Part shown: positions 18,601 through 26,978 of the stretch, piece after piece
How positions within the stretch are numbered: the stretch's first letter is position 1
Layout of the letters: every line of letters starts with the position of its first letter
Notes under the pieces: model-generated
What the model saw: only the letters and a program-made list of their open reading frames with translations
What the model was told of the DNA's origin: nothing
Databases searched by the model: none
Assembly: GCA_024641425.1 (NCBI GenBank)
Contig: JAHEDC010000003.1
Span: 1 to 44,168 of the forward strand
Direction: 5' to 3'
From: Verrucomicrobiales bacterium
GTDB lineage: Bacteria; Verrucomicrobiota; Verrucomicrobiia; Verrucomicrobiales; DEV007
Length of the DNA stretch: 44,168 nucleotides
Made by a program: the position numbers and the translations under genes

Positions 18601-20802
18601 ATGTGCGGCATCGCAGGATTCTGGAGCAGGAAAGGCACTCCCGCGAGTGCCGCCGACCTCACGCCCGCGCTCGACCGCCTCCGCCATCGCGGTCCCGACG
18701 ATGAAGGCTACCTCGTGGCCGACACCACGAGCGGTCGCGCGACCGCCCTCGCCGGGCCCGAAACCGCCGAAGGTGTCGATTTGCCGCCTTTCGAAAGGGA
18801 TCCGGCGGTGACCGGCGATGTCGTGCTCGGGCACCGGCGGCTCTCGATCCTCGACCTTTCCCCGCGCGGTCACCAGCCGATGGCGTCTCCGGACGGGCAC
18901 TGCTGGGTCATCTTCAACGGCGAGATCTACAACTACGTCGAACTTCGCGCCGAGCTGGCGGCGGACGGCGAGGCCTTCGCGACGGAGACCGATACCGAGG
19001 TCATCCTGCGGGCGTGGCAGAAATGGGGCCCGGAGTGCCTGCACCGCTTCAACGGGGACTGGGCGCTGGCCCTGCTCGACCTGCGCGCCGAGCCGATGCT
19101 CTTTCTCGCGCGCGACCGCTGGGGGGTGAAGCCGCTCTACTTCGCGGAATCCGACGTCGGGCTCTGGTTCGCCTCGGAGGCCAAGGCCCTGATCGGAACC
19201 GCCGTGCCCTTCCTCCCGGCGCGACGGGCGGTGGCCCGCTTCCTCCAGTCGGGCGAACTCCCCCCCGCCGACCAGGGTGCGACCTTCTTCGAAGGCCTCC
19301 GCGAGCTTGCCCCCGGCGAATGTCTGCGCATCACGCCCAAGGGATCCGAACGTGGCCGCTGGTACGACCTGCGGACGGCCTCGCAACCGGTCGAGGACTC
19401 CGTTCCCGAAAAAGCGGTGGCGGAAATGGCGGCGCATCTCGAGCGCGCGGTGCGCCTCCGCCTCCGGTCGGACGTGCCATTGGGCAGTTGCCTGAGCGGC
19501 GGGGTCGATTCCTCGGCCGTGGTCGGAACCATGCGCGAGCTTCTCGGACCGGACGTCCCGCTCCACACTTTCAGCGCCGTTTATCGACTTCGAGGGAAAT
19601 TCGACGAGTCAGCCTGGATTGCCCAGGTCGTCGCCCACGCCGCCTGCGAATCCCACGAAACCTACCCGGACGAACTTCCGCTCACGGAGATGTTCGACGA
19701 TCTTGTCTGGCACCAAGACGAGCCGTTCTCCACACCAAGCATTTTCGCCCAATGGTGCGTCATGCGCGAGGCCCGGAACGCGGGCGTGACCGTCCTCCTT
19801 GACGGCCAGGCCGCCGACGAATTGCTCGCCGGATACCAGCCGGAAACCTACCAGGAACACCAGCTCGAACTCCTCGTCTCCGGCCACTACCTCTCCTTCC
19901 TCCGCGCCCTTTTGGCCCGGCGGCGCGCGACCGGAAATGCCCTCTGCGATCTCTGGCGGGAATTGCGGGCGATCCTTGTTTTCGGTGTCGGCGGTCAGCG
20001 GATGGAATTGCTCGACCAGCAGGAGCAGCTTCGCGCGCTCGCCTTCCGCGAGGACGTGGCCGCCGAGTTCTTCGACAAGGCGACCCTCGATGCCGACGCA
20101 CTCGGCAAAAGGCTTGACGAGGACCGGGCCAAGCTCGACGACTGGCGCGGGAAACGTGCCAAGGCCACCTGCGACGCCCAGCGGTCGCTTGATGAACGGA
20201 TCGCAAAAAAAGAGCAGCAGATCGCCTCGACCCTTCTCAAACGGGCGCGACTCACAGGGAGAGGATTCCGAGCCGTAGCCTGGCAGCGGCTGCGCGGTCG
20301 CTTTGCCCACAATCTGCGCGAGTACCTCATCGACCAGACGACGAGCAGCAATCTCGTCCACCTTCTGCGCTACGAGGATCGCAATTCCATGGCCTTTTCC
20401 ATCGAGGCGCGCGTGCCCTTCACCGATGTCGAACTCGTCGAATGGGCATTCCGACGGGGAAACGCGGTCAAGATCCGGCACGGCTGGACGAAGTGGGTTC
20501 TCCGCAAGACGATGGCGGGAAAAGCCCCGGATACCATCGCCTGGCGTCGCGACAAGACCGGCTTCGAGACCCCCGAGCGCGAACTCGCCCAGCGGCTGCT
20601 CGCCGCCCGCACCGACAGGCACCCCGCCGACTCGCCCCTCCTCCGGCAATTCCTCGATCCCGAACGCATGCGCCAGGCCTGCGACCGTGTCCTCAGCGGA
20701 GAGTCAGGGCGCGAGGAGATCCGCGCCGTCTGGCGCTGGCTGGTCCTCGACGCCTGGCACTGCCAGTTCGCGGCGGCCGGCACTCCGAACCCCCGGAAAT
20801 GA
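18601..20802 (+). CDS. asnB: Asparagine synthase (glutamine-hydrolysing) / AsnB-like amidotransferase
   Basis: A 733-residue class II glutamine amidotransferase joined to an ATP-dependent synthetase. The start at 18601 puts the catalytic Cys2 after Met (MCGIAGFW). The glutaminase part has RHRGPDDEGY, GHRRLSILDLSP and FNGEIYNYVELR; the synthetase part has the PP-loop SGGVDSS (299-305), LLDGQAADELLAGYQPE and SMAFSIEARVPFTDVELVEW. The protein is about 100 residues longer than usual; an extra charged helical stretch (about 490-565, KRLDEDRAKLDDWRGKRAKA and ERIAKKEQQIAS) looks like a coiled coil. It begins a plus-strand run leading into the wbpA-type gene 57 bases later. AsnB-like enzymes in O-antigen loci (for example WbpS) amidate uronic acids, so that role is likelier here than cellular asparagine supply. 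Confidence 0.93.
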   Translation: MCGIAGFWSRKGTPASAADLTPALDRLRHRGPDDEGYLVADTTSGRATALAGPETAEGVDLPPFERDPAVTGDVVLGHRRLSILDLSPRGHQPMASPDGHCWVIFNGEIYNYVELRAELAADGEAFATETDTEVILRAWQKWGPECLHRFNGDWALALLDLRAEPMLFLARDRWGVKPLYFAESDVGLWFASEAKALIGTAVPFLPARRAVARFLQSGELPPADQGATFFEGLRELAPGECLRITPKGSERGRWYDLRTASQPVEDSVPEKAVAEMAAHLERAVRLRLRSDVPLGSCLSGGVDSSAVVGTMRELLGPDVPLHTFSAVYRLRGKFDESAWIAQVVAHAACESHETYPDELPLTEMFDDLVWHQDEPFSTPSIFAQWCVMREARNAGVTVLLDGQAADELLAGYQPETYQEHQLELLVSGHYLSFLRALLARRRATGNALCDLWRELRAILVFGVGGQRMELLDQQEQLRALAFREDVAAEFFDKATLDADALGKRLDEDRAKLDDWRGKRAKATCDAQRSLDERIAKKEQQIASTLLKRARLTGRGFRAVAWQRLRGRFAHNLREYLIDQTTSSNLVHLLRYEDRNSMAFSIEARVPFTDVELVEWAFRRGNAVKIRHGWTKWVLRKTMAGKAPDTIAWRRDKTGFETPERELAQRLLAARTDRHPADSPLLRQFLDPERMRQACDRVLSGESGREEIRAVWRWLVLDAWHCQFAAAGTPNPRK

Positions 20803-20859
20803 AGGCTTGCCTTTGAGAATGCGGTCGCCGACTATCCCCGCCCCAAAAGGAAACGTCCC

Positions 20860-22185
20860 ATGCAGGATACCCAGAGCATTACCAGAATTCGCGAGAAGCA
20901 GGCTGTCGTCGGTGTCATTGGGCTCGGCTACGTCGGCCTGCCCCTCGTCCTCGCTTACGCGGCGAAAGGCATCCACGTCATCGGATTCGACGTCGATGAG
21001 ACCAAAATCGCCCTGCTCCTGAAGGGCGCGAGCTACATCGACCACATCCCGGCGGCGAAGATCGCCGAGGCCGTTGAGGCGAAGCTCCTCACGGCGACAA
21101 GCGACTTCGCCCGCATTTCCCAGGTGGATGCGATCATCATCTGCGTGCCGACGCCGCTGGGCGAGCACCATGAGCCGGACCTCGGATACGTATGCCGCAC
21201 GATCGAGGCCGTGGCACCGCACCTCCGTGCCGGCCAGATTGTCAGTCTCGAAAGCACGACCTATCCCGGCACGACGGAGGAGATCCTCCAGCCCCGCATC
21301 GAGGAGCGAGGGCTGGTGGTCGGAGAGGACGTCTTTCTCGTCTACTCGCCGGAGCGCGAGGATCCGGGCAATCCGGAATTCGCCAGCGTGGATATTCCGA
21401 AGATTGTCGGCGGCGTTACCGAGGCCTGTCTCGCGCACGGCAAGGCACTCTACGGCGCGGTCTTCAAGTCCATCGTGCCGGTCGCGAGCACGCGGGTGGC
21501 GGAGTTCACCAAGCTCCTCGAGAACATCTACCGCTCGGTCAACATCGGCCTCGTCAATGAACTGAAAATGGCCGCCGACCGGATGGGCATCGACATTTGG
21601 GCCGTCATCGCGGCGGCCTCGACGAAACCCTTCGGGTTCACGCCGTTCTATCCCGGCCCCGGTCTCGGCGGCCACTGCATTCCCATCGATCCTTTCTACC
21701 TAACCTGGAAGGCCCGCGAATTCGGTATCCACACCCGCTTCATCGAGCTGGCCGGCGAGATCAACGAGGCGATGCCCCAATACGTCGTCCATCGCGTTAC
21801 CGAACGTCTGAACGAGAGCGCGAAGGCAGTCAAGGGCAGCCGGATTCTCATCATGGGCCTCGCCTACAAGAGCGATGTCGACGACATGCGGGAGTCGGCC
21901 ACCTTTAAGCTCATGGACGAGTTCCGCCGTCTCGGGGCCCTGATTTCCTACCACGATCCCCACATTCCGGTCATCCCGCCCACCCGCGAGCATGCCGACT
22001 GGGCGGGCCTCGAATCGATCCCGTGGAAGGAGCAGAATATCCGCTCCTTCGATTGCATTGTCATCGCCACCAACCACGCAGCCTACCGCCTGGATCAATT
22101 GCTCGAATGGTCCGACTGCATCGTGGACACCCGCAATGCGATCCCCAACCGCGCCACCCATGGAGGCAAGGTGACCACCGCGTAG
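20860..22185 (+). CDS. wbpA: UDP-N-acetyl-D-glucosamine 6-dehydrogenase (WbpA type)
   Basis: A 441-residue nucleotide-sugar dehydrogenase. It oxidises C6 of UDP-GlcNAc to the uronic acid using two NAD+. Visible are the Rossmann motif GVIGLGYVGLPLVLAYA (18-34), VPTPLGEHHEPDLGYV, SPEREDPGNPEF, the region TKLLENIYRSVNIGLVNELK and the catalytic cysteine motif GLGGHCIPIDPF (Cys273). SPEREDPGN is characteristic of WbpA-like enzymes. Length is normal. AAGGA precedes the ATG by about 9 bases, one of the few Shine-Dalgarno-like sites in the window. The genes that follow (wbpB, wbpD, wbpE) support the substrate assignment; a UDP-glucose dehydrogenase is unlikely. Confidence 0.93.
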   Translation: MQDTQSITRIREKQAVVGVIGLGYVGLPLVLAYAAKGIHVIGFDVDETKIALLLKGASYIDHIPAAKIAEAVEAKLLTATSDFARISQVDAIIICVPTPLGEHHEPDLGYVCRTIEAVAPHLRAGQIVSLESTTYPGTTEEILQPRIEERGLVVGEDVFLVYSPEREDPGNPEFASVDIPKIVGGVTEACLAHGKALYGAVFKSIVPVASTRVAEFTKLLENIYRSVNIGLVNELKMAADRMGIDIWAVIAAASTKPFGFTPFYPGPGLGGHCIPIDPFYLTWKAREFGIHTRFIELAGEINEAMPQYVVHRVTERLNESAKAVKGSRILIMGLAYKSDVDDMRESATFKLMDEFRRLGALISYHDPHIPVIPPTREHADWAGLESIPWKEQNIRSFDCIVIATNHAAYRLDQLLEWSDCIVDTRNAIPNRATHGGKVTTA

Positions 22186-22201
22186 TCGCCCCCCACGAAG
22201 C

Positions 22202-23140
22202 ATGAATATCGCAATCATCGGCGCCGGCAACTGGGGCATCAATATCGTCCGCAATCTCCATGAGCTCGGAGTGCTCGCAGCCGTGGCGGATCAGGAAGAG
22301 AGCTTGCGCCGGCGCGCCGAGGAGACTTGTCCCGGGCTCGCCACCTTCGCCGATTACCGCGAATTGCTCGAAGCCGACCTCGACGCGGTGGTTGTCGCCA
22401 CGCCGGCCCAGACCCACCATGAGATCGCGAAAGCCTTCCTCGAACATGGAAAGGATGTGCTTGTCGAGAAACCGATGACTCTCACCACCTACGACGCCGG
22501 AGACCTCGTCGCGACCGCGGACCACACCGGGCAGTTGCTCATGGTCGGTCATTTGTTGCTCTATGATCCGGCCATCCGCTGGCTGGCCGAATATCTTCGA
22601 CGCGGCGAGATGGGCAAGGTTTACAGCCTGCACCAGGAGCGGACCAAACTGGGTCGCGCCCGTCCGGTCGAGAATGTGCTCTGGAGCCTCGGCGTCCATG
22701 ACGTGGCGGTCCTGCTCCACCTCGCCGACGAGGTGCCCTGCGACGTCCGGGTCACCAGCCACGCCTGCCTGCGAACGACCGTCGAGGATGATGCCTACCT
22801 GCATCTCGACTTCCCGAGCGGCCTCAAGGGACACTTGCACAGTTCGTGGCTCTGGCCCGAGGATCGGCGCAGCCTGACCGTCATCGCGGAGAAAGGCATG
22901 CTCATTCTGGACGAGAAAACGAGAAAGGTAACCCGCTACCACAAGACCATCGACGCGGAATTGCGCAATTGTGACGGCGGTTCGGAAGTCGTTTTCGAGG
23001 ACAGGGGCGAAGTCCTGCGCCTGGAGCTGGAACACTTCATCGAGTGCGTCCGCACCCGCGCGACACCGATTTCCGACGGGCGGAACGGCCAGGAAGTCGT
23101 GCGCATCCTTGAGGAAGCCTGCCGGGCCGGAAACCGATGA
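22202..23140 (+). CDS. wbpB: Gfo/Idh/MocA oxidoreductase (WbpB type)
   Basis: A 312-residue NAD(P)-dependent oxidoreductase with N-terminal Rossmann motif NIAIIGAGNWGINIVRNLHE, DAVVVATPAQTHHEIAKAFL and the catalytic region EKPMTLTTYDAGD, and a C-terminal domain with LGVHDVAVLLHLADEVPCDV and LKGHLHSSWLWPEDRRSLTV. In the wbp pathway WbpB oxidises the C3 hydroxyl of UDP-GlcNAc uronate to the 3-keto form, regenerating NAD+ using 2-oxoglutarate as acceptor. It is 17 bases after wbpA and overlaps wbpD by 4 bases (ATGA). Assignment to WbpB is by context plus family; the sequence alone gives the family. Confidence 0.88.
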   Translation: MNIAIIGAGNWGINIVRNLHELGVLAAVADQEESLRRRAEETCPGLATFADYRELLEADLDAVVVATPAQTHHEIAKAFLEHGKDVLVEKPMTLTTYDAGDLVATADHTGQLLMVGHLLLYDPAIRWLAEYLRRGEMGKVYSLHQERTKLGRARPVENVLWSLGVHDVAVLLHLADEVPCDVRVTSHACLRTTVEDDAYLHLDFPSGLKGHLHSSWLWPEDRRSLTVIAEKGMLILDEKTRKVTRYHKTIDAELRNCDGGSEVVFEDRGEVLRLELEHFIECVRTRATPISDGRNGQEVVRILEEACRAGNR

Positions 23141-23787
23141 GCGACTACTTCCAGCATGAAACGGCCGTCATCGACGAGGGAGCGCAAATCGGCGCCGGCA
23201 CGAAGATCTGGCACTTCGCGCACATCTGCGCGGGCGCGGTCATCGGCGAGCGCTGTATCTTCGGCCAGAATACGATGGTCGCGCCCGGTGTCACCATCGG
23301 GAACAACGTGAAGGCGCAGAACAACGTCGCGATCTACACCGGAACAACGATTGAGGACGACGTTTTCCTCGGCCCGTCCTGCGTCCTCACCAACGTCACC
23401 AACCCGCGCTCCCAAATCAACCGGCGGAACCTCTACGAACCGACCCGCATTCGGCGCGGCGCGACGATTGGGGCGAACGCCACCCTCGTCTGCGGCATCA
23501 CCCTCGGGCGCTATGCCTTCATCGCCGCCGGGGCGGTCGTGACAAAGGACGTGCCTGATTACGGCCTCGTCACCGGCGTCCCGAGCCGCCACCAGGGCTG
23601 GATGAGCCGTCACGGGCACCTGTTGGGGAAGGCGGACGACGCCGGCGATTTCATCTGCCCGGAAAGCGGCTTCCGCTACCGCCTGAACGAAGAAGGGGCC
23701 CTACGCTGCCTCGACCTCGATGAGGACGCGCCGCTTCCGCCCGACCTCTCGGAAGGCCGGAAATCCTACGACGATTTCAAATCCTAG
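23137..23787 (+). CDS. wbpD: UDP-amino-sugar N-acetyltransferase, left-handed beta-helix (WbpD type)
   Basis: A 216-residue acyltransferase with hexapeptide repeats forming a left-handed parallel beta-helix: ETAVIDEGAQIGAGTKIWHF, CAGAVIGERCIFGQNTMVAP, GVTIGNNVKAQNNVAIYTGT and ANATLVCGITLGRYAFIAAG. WbpD acetylates the 3-amino group made by WbpE, using acetyl-CoA. The C-terminus has about 50 extra residues after the helix, with CPESGFRYRLNEEGALRC, a tail found in WbpD-like proteins. Its start overlaps the wbpB stop as ATGA, and it ends 6 bases before wbpE, so the four genes form one transcript. Confidence is high for the fold and good for the reaction. Confidence 0.9.
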   Translation: MSDYFQHETAVIDEGAQIGAGTKIWHFAHICAGAVIGERCIFGQNTMVAPGVTIGNNVKAQNNVAIYTGTTIEDDVFLGPSCVLTNVTNPRSQINRRNLYEPTRIRRGATIGANATLVCGITLGRYAFIAAGAVVTKDVPDYGLVTGVPSRHQGWMSRHGHLLGKADDAGDFICPESGFRYRLNEEGALRCLDLDEDAPLPPDLSEGRKSYDDFKS

Positions 23788-23793
23788 TCCGCC

Positions 23794-24888
23794 ATGGAAT
23801 TCATCGACCTCAAATCCCAGCAAGCCCTCATCCGGGAAACCCTCGACAAGCGCATCGCCGCCGTGCTCGACCACGGGAAATTCATCCTCGGTCCCGAAGT
23901 CCGCGAACTGGAGGAACGCCTCCAGGAATACGTCGGGGTGAAACATTGCATCGGCGCCTCCAGCGGCACCGACACGCTGCTCATCGCGATGATGGCCCTC
24001 GGCATCGGCCCCGGCGACGAAGTCATCACCGTGCCCTACACCTGGATCTCCACCGCCGAGATGATCGCCCTCCTCGGCGCGACACCGGTTTTCGTCGACA
24101 TCGATCCGCTGACCTGGAACCTGGACGCCTCGCTTCTGGAAGCCGCCCTCACGGAAAAAACGAAGGCCATCATGCCGGTCGGAATCTACGGCCAGACGGC
24201 GGACATGACCGCGATCAATGAAATCGCGGCCCGGAATGGCAATCTTCCCGTCCTCGAGGACGCGGCCCAGTCGTTCGGCGCCACCCACCACGGGAAGAAA
24301 TCGTGCGCCCTCTCCGGCATCGGCAGCACCTCGTTCTTTCCGTCGAAACCACTCGGCGGATACGGTGACGGCGGTGCCCTCTTCACCGATGACGACGATC
24401 TCGCCGAGCGCATGCGCTGGATCGGCGTGCATGGTCAGGCGAAAAAGCACTACCACCCCATCCTCGGGTTGAACGGTCGCCTCGACACCCTTCAGGCCGC
24501 CGTCGTGCTCGCCAAGCTCGAACTATTCGACGCCGAAGTCATCCAGCGGCAGAAGGTCGCCGAGACCTACGCCAGCCAACTCGGGGAAACCGAGGCCACC
24601 CTTCCCATGATCGGGCCGGGCAACACCTCCGTCTACGCGCAGTATACCGTCCTTTCCGAAGACCGCGATGCCCTTCAGGCCCGGCTGTCGAAGGCCGCGA
24701 TTCCTTCGGTGAGTTACTACGCGGTGCCGCTGCACCTCCAGCCCGTTTTCGCGAATCTTGGCCACGTCCAAGGCGACTTCCCTGTCACCGAACGCGTGGC
24801 CGACCAGTGCCTCAGCCTGCCCATGAATCCGTATCTGAGCGACGACGAAATTTCCCAGGTCTGCGCCGCGATGCTCGGCGCACGCTGA
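23794..24888 (+). CDS. wbpE: UDP-3-keto-sugar aminotransferase (WbpE type, DegT family)
   Basis: A 364-residue PLP-dependent aminotransferase of the DegT family. Signatures are MEFIDLKSQQALIRETLDKR, GPEVRELEERLQEYVGVKHC, ASSGTDTLLIAMMALGIGPG, LPVLEDAAQSFGATHHGKKS and the PLP-lysine motif SFFPSKPLGGYGDGGALFTD (Lys185). The FFPSKPLG form is usual in WbpE-like enzymes. In the pathway it aminates C3 of the 3-keto uronate using glutamate, before acetylation by WbpD. It ends tail-to-tail with the minus-strand glycosyltransferase gene; the two stop codons form the palindrome TGATCA with no space between. Confidence 0.92.
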   Translation: MEFIDLKSQQALIRETLDKRIAAVLDHGKFILGPEVRELEERLQEYVGVKHCIGASSGTDTLLIAMMALGIGPGDEVITVPYTWISTAEMIALLGATPVFVDIDPLTWNLDASLLEAALTEKTKAIMPVGIYGQTADMTAINEIAARNGNLPVLEDAAQSFGATHHGKKSCALSGIGSTSFFPSKPLGGYGDGGALFTDDDDLAERMRWIGVHGQAKKHYHPILGLNGRLDTLQAAVVLAKLELFDAEVIQRQKVAETYASQLGETEATLPMIGPGNTSVYAQYTVLSEDRDALQARLSKAAIPSVSYYAVPLHLQPVFANLGHVQGDFPVTERVADQCLSLPMNPYLSDDEISQVCAAMLGAR

Positions 24889-26040
24889 TCACTTCGTGCC
24901 CGATTCCCGCTTCGAAAGCCCCTTGCGGCAGCGGTTCAGTGCCCGGGCCCATTCCTTCGCCTTCTCGTAGGGATCGTTCCAATCGCCCTTCGGGGCCTTG
25001 ATCTGCCACGCGAGCGCTTGCATTTCGACGCCCAGTTTGTAAGGGAGCCCCACCTCGGCAAGAAATTCGCTCGCGAAGGCCGAGAGCTCACCCATCGTCG
25101 GCGCCCGCCGCGGAGTCGCCACGGACTCCTGATAAAGGGCTTCCAACGCGCCAAGCGTGATTTCCGTTCCGCATTCCGCGCGCACCCAGTCCGTGGCCGC
25201 CCCCGCCTCCGCCACGTCCCAGTCATGAAGACGTTCCGCCACCGCGCCGGGCGTCACTGGAGTGGCCACACAACCCCAGTAGAAACTCCGCGCGCGCAAG
25301 TCCCGGACATTCCCGCCGGTAACGAAGGGGCCGATGCCCCCCGCGTCGCAGACGATGACGCCGCAGCCTACTCCGAGCGCCTCCAGGGCGACCTTTCCCT
25401 TGGCGAAGACCAGATCGAAATCGCGAAGCAGCGACTCCGGCGAGTCGGTAACCTTTCCCACGCCCGCGCCATAGGCCTCGCATTCAAGACCGGCGTCGCG
25501 ACAGGCCCGGGAGACGGCGGAAAGGTAGTTGTCCTCGCCAAGCGCCGCGTAATTGCTGAGGACAAGCGCCCGCCGGGGCCGTTCCGGCAGCGGGAGCCTC
25601 GGTGTAAAGCGCTCCAGATCCACACCGTTCGGAAGCACTGCCATCCGCTCGTCCGGAATCCCGAACTCCGTCCGCATCCGATCAACGCAGGCCGTGTCCA
25701 CGCCAAGATAGCGAAAGACCCAAGGAGCCTCGCACGGAGCCTCCTGCCAGCCCATCCCCCGGCAAAACGACAAGAGTGGAACCTCCGGCCAGCGCAATGC
25801 GGCGACAGAAGTCTCCCAACGATGGTGGCCGTGTATGACATCGGGCCGGTCGACGATCCGACGAACGTCGTCGGTGACATCGACTCCCGCCTCCGCCAGC
25901 TGGCTCGCGACCTGTCCCAACTGGCACGAAAAGGCCGAAACACGGTGGCCGCGAGCCCGCATCGCAAGTGCCGCATCCCTCGTGGAGATTTCCGTTCCGG
26001 CCGGCTTCTCGAGAGTGTTGTTGGTGTAGAGAATGTGCAT
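24889..26040 (-). CDS. GT-B (GT4-like) glycosyltransferase
   Basis: A 383-residue glycosyltransferase. The N-terminal acceptor domain shows MHILYTNNTLEKPAGTEIST, ALAMRARGHRVSAFSCQLG and DVIHGHHRWETSVAALRWP; the C-terminal donor domain has MAVLPNGVDLERFTPRLPLP, RRALVLSNYAALGEDNYLSA and FDLVFAKGKVALEALGVGCG with VIVCDAGGIGPFV. The PNGVDLERF motif is characteristic of GT4. The sequence ends in a basic helix rich in Lys and Arg, possibly for membrane contact. It lies 6 bases downstream of rmlA on the minus strand and is probably cotranscribed with it. Donor sugar unknown; being paired with rmlA makes a dTDP-sugar reasonable. Confidence 0.88.
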   Translation of the reverse strand: MHILYTNNTLEKPAGTEISTRDAALAMRARGHRVSAFSCQLGQVASQLAEAGVDVTDDVRRIVDRPDVIHGHHRWETSVAALRWPEVPLLSFCRGMGWQEAPCEAPWVFRYLGVDTACVDRMRTEFGIPDERMAVLPNGVDLERFTPRLPLPERPRRALVLSNYAALGEDNYLSAVSRACRDAGLECEAYGAGVGKVTDSPESLLRDFDLVFAKGKVALEALGVGCGVIVCDAGGIGPFVTGGNVRDLRARSFYWGCVATPVTPGAVAERLHDWDVAEAGAATDWVRAECGTEITLGALEALYQESVATPRRAPTMGELSAFASEFLAEVGLPYKLGVEMQALAWQIKAPKGDWNDPYEKAKEWARALNRCRKGLSKRESGTK

Positions 26041-26046
26041 GGCCTC

Positions 26047-26916
26047 TCAGAGCAGACCGCCCAGATACTCGCGGTTCGCCGGATTCGGCTCGGCTTCGAT
26101 GAGGCGCTCGAAGGCGGCGCGATCGATGAGACCGCGCGTGTAGGCGATTTCCTCGAGGCAGGCGATCTTGAGCCCCTGCTGCTTCTCGATCGTGCCAATG
26201 TAGCTGGCGGCTTCGAGGAGGCTCTCGGGCGTGCCGGTGTCGAGCCAGGCGATACCGCGACTGAGGATCTCGACGTTGAGTTTCCCGTCGGCGAGGTAAT
26301 CGCGGTTCAGGTCCGTGATTTCCAGCTCGCCCCGCGCGGAGGGTTTCAAGGCGCGGGTGCGGGCGACGACGGTGTTGTCGTAAACGTAGAGACCCGGGAC
26401 CGCGAAGCGGCTCTTCGGATGCTTCGGTTTCTCCTCGATGCTGATGACCTTTCCGTCCTCCCCGAACTCGACCACGCCGAAACGCTCGGGATCGCGCACC
26501 CGATAGCCGAAAACGCAGCCGCCTTCCTCAAGCGCGAGGGCCTTGCGGAAGAACTCGAGGCCGCCGTAGAAAAGGTTGTCTCCGAGAATGAGGGCGACGT
26601 GGGCGTCGCCGATGAAGTCCGCGCCGATGAGGAAGGCCTGCGCGATCCCGTCCGGTTTCGGCTGTTCGGCATATTCGATGCGCAACCCGAGGGACGAGCC
26701 GTCGCCGAAGAGATCGCGGAACTGCGGGAGATCCTTGGGCGTGGAAATGACGAGCACCTCGCGAATACCGCCCAGCATGAGGACGGAAAGCGGGTAATAG
26801 ATCATCGGTTTGTCGTAAACCGGGAGGAGTTGCTTGCAGACGATCTTCGTGAGGGGATGAAGCCGCGTGCCGGCCCCTCCCGCCAGAATGATGCCGCGTG
26901 TGAGTTGGGTGGACAT
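26047..26916 (-). CDS. rmlA: Glucose-1-phosphate thymidylyltransferase
   Basis: A 289-residue nucleotidyltransferase making dTDP-glucose from dTTP and glucose-1-phosphate. Motifs are [19 protein letters not shown] near the start, [69 protein letters not shown] and the C-terminal [20 protein letters not shown]. All are standard for RmlA, and the length matches. The ATG at 26916 is chosen because the family begins just before the GGAGTR loop; the frame stays open to a GTG at 26952, but that would add 12 residues and run over the intergenic palindrome. No rmlB or rmlD is in the window. It is divergent from the RmlC-like gene. Confidence 0.96.
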   Translation of the reverse strand: MSTQLTRGIILAGGAGTRLHPLTKIVCKQLLPVYDKPMIYYPLSVLMLGGIREVLVISTPKDLPQFRDLFGDGSSLGLRIEYAEQPKPDGIAQAFLIGADFIGDAHVALILGDNLFYGGLEFFRKALALEEGGCVFGYRVRDPERFGVVEFGEDGKVISIEEKPKHPKSRFAVPGLYVYDNTVVARTRALKPSARGELEITDLNRDYLADGKLNVEILSRGIAWLDTGTPESLLEAASYIGTIEKQQGLKIACLEEIAYTRGLIDRAAFERLIEAEPNPANREYLGGLL

Positions 26917-26932
26917 GGACTGGAGGGCGTAG

Positions 26933-26947
26933 TAAATCGTTGATTTA
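26933..26947. promoter_or_regulatory. Palindrome between divergent rmlA and rmlC-like genes
   Basis: TAAATC (26933-26938) and GATTTA (26942-26947) flank a 3-base spacer, directly followed by a second small palindrome GCCA-CT-TGGC (26948-26957). The pair sits in the 62-base divergent gap between rmlA and the RmlC-like gene and is AT rich against GC-rich surroundings. It could be a shared operator or a hairpin in the leader; the protein that would bind it is not apparent. Confidence 0.35.
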
Positions 26948-26978
26948 GCCACTTGGCAAACCTAGTCTCGGGGACTTT

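Noticed and set aside
25018-26943. A 641-residue plus-strand frame opposite a glycosyltransferase and rmlA
   Set aside because: Antisense of two clear genes; composition is artefactual.
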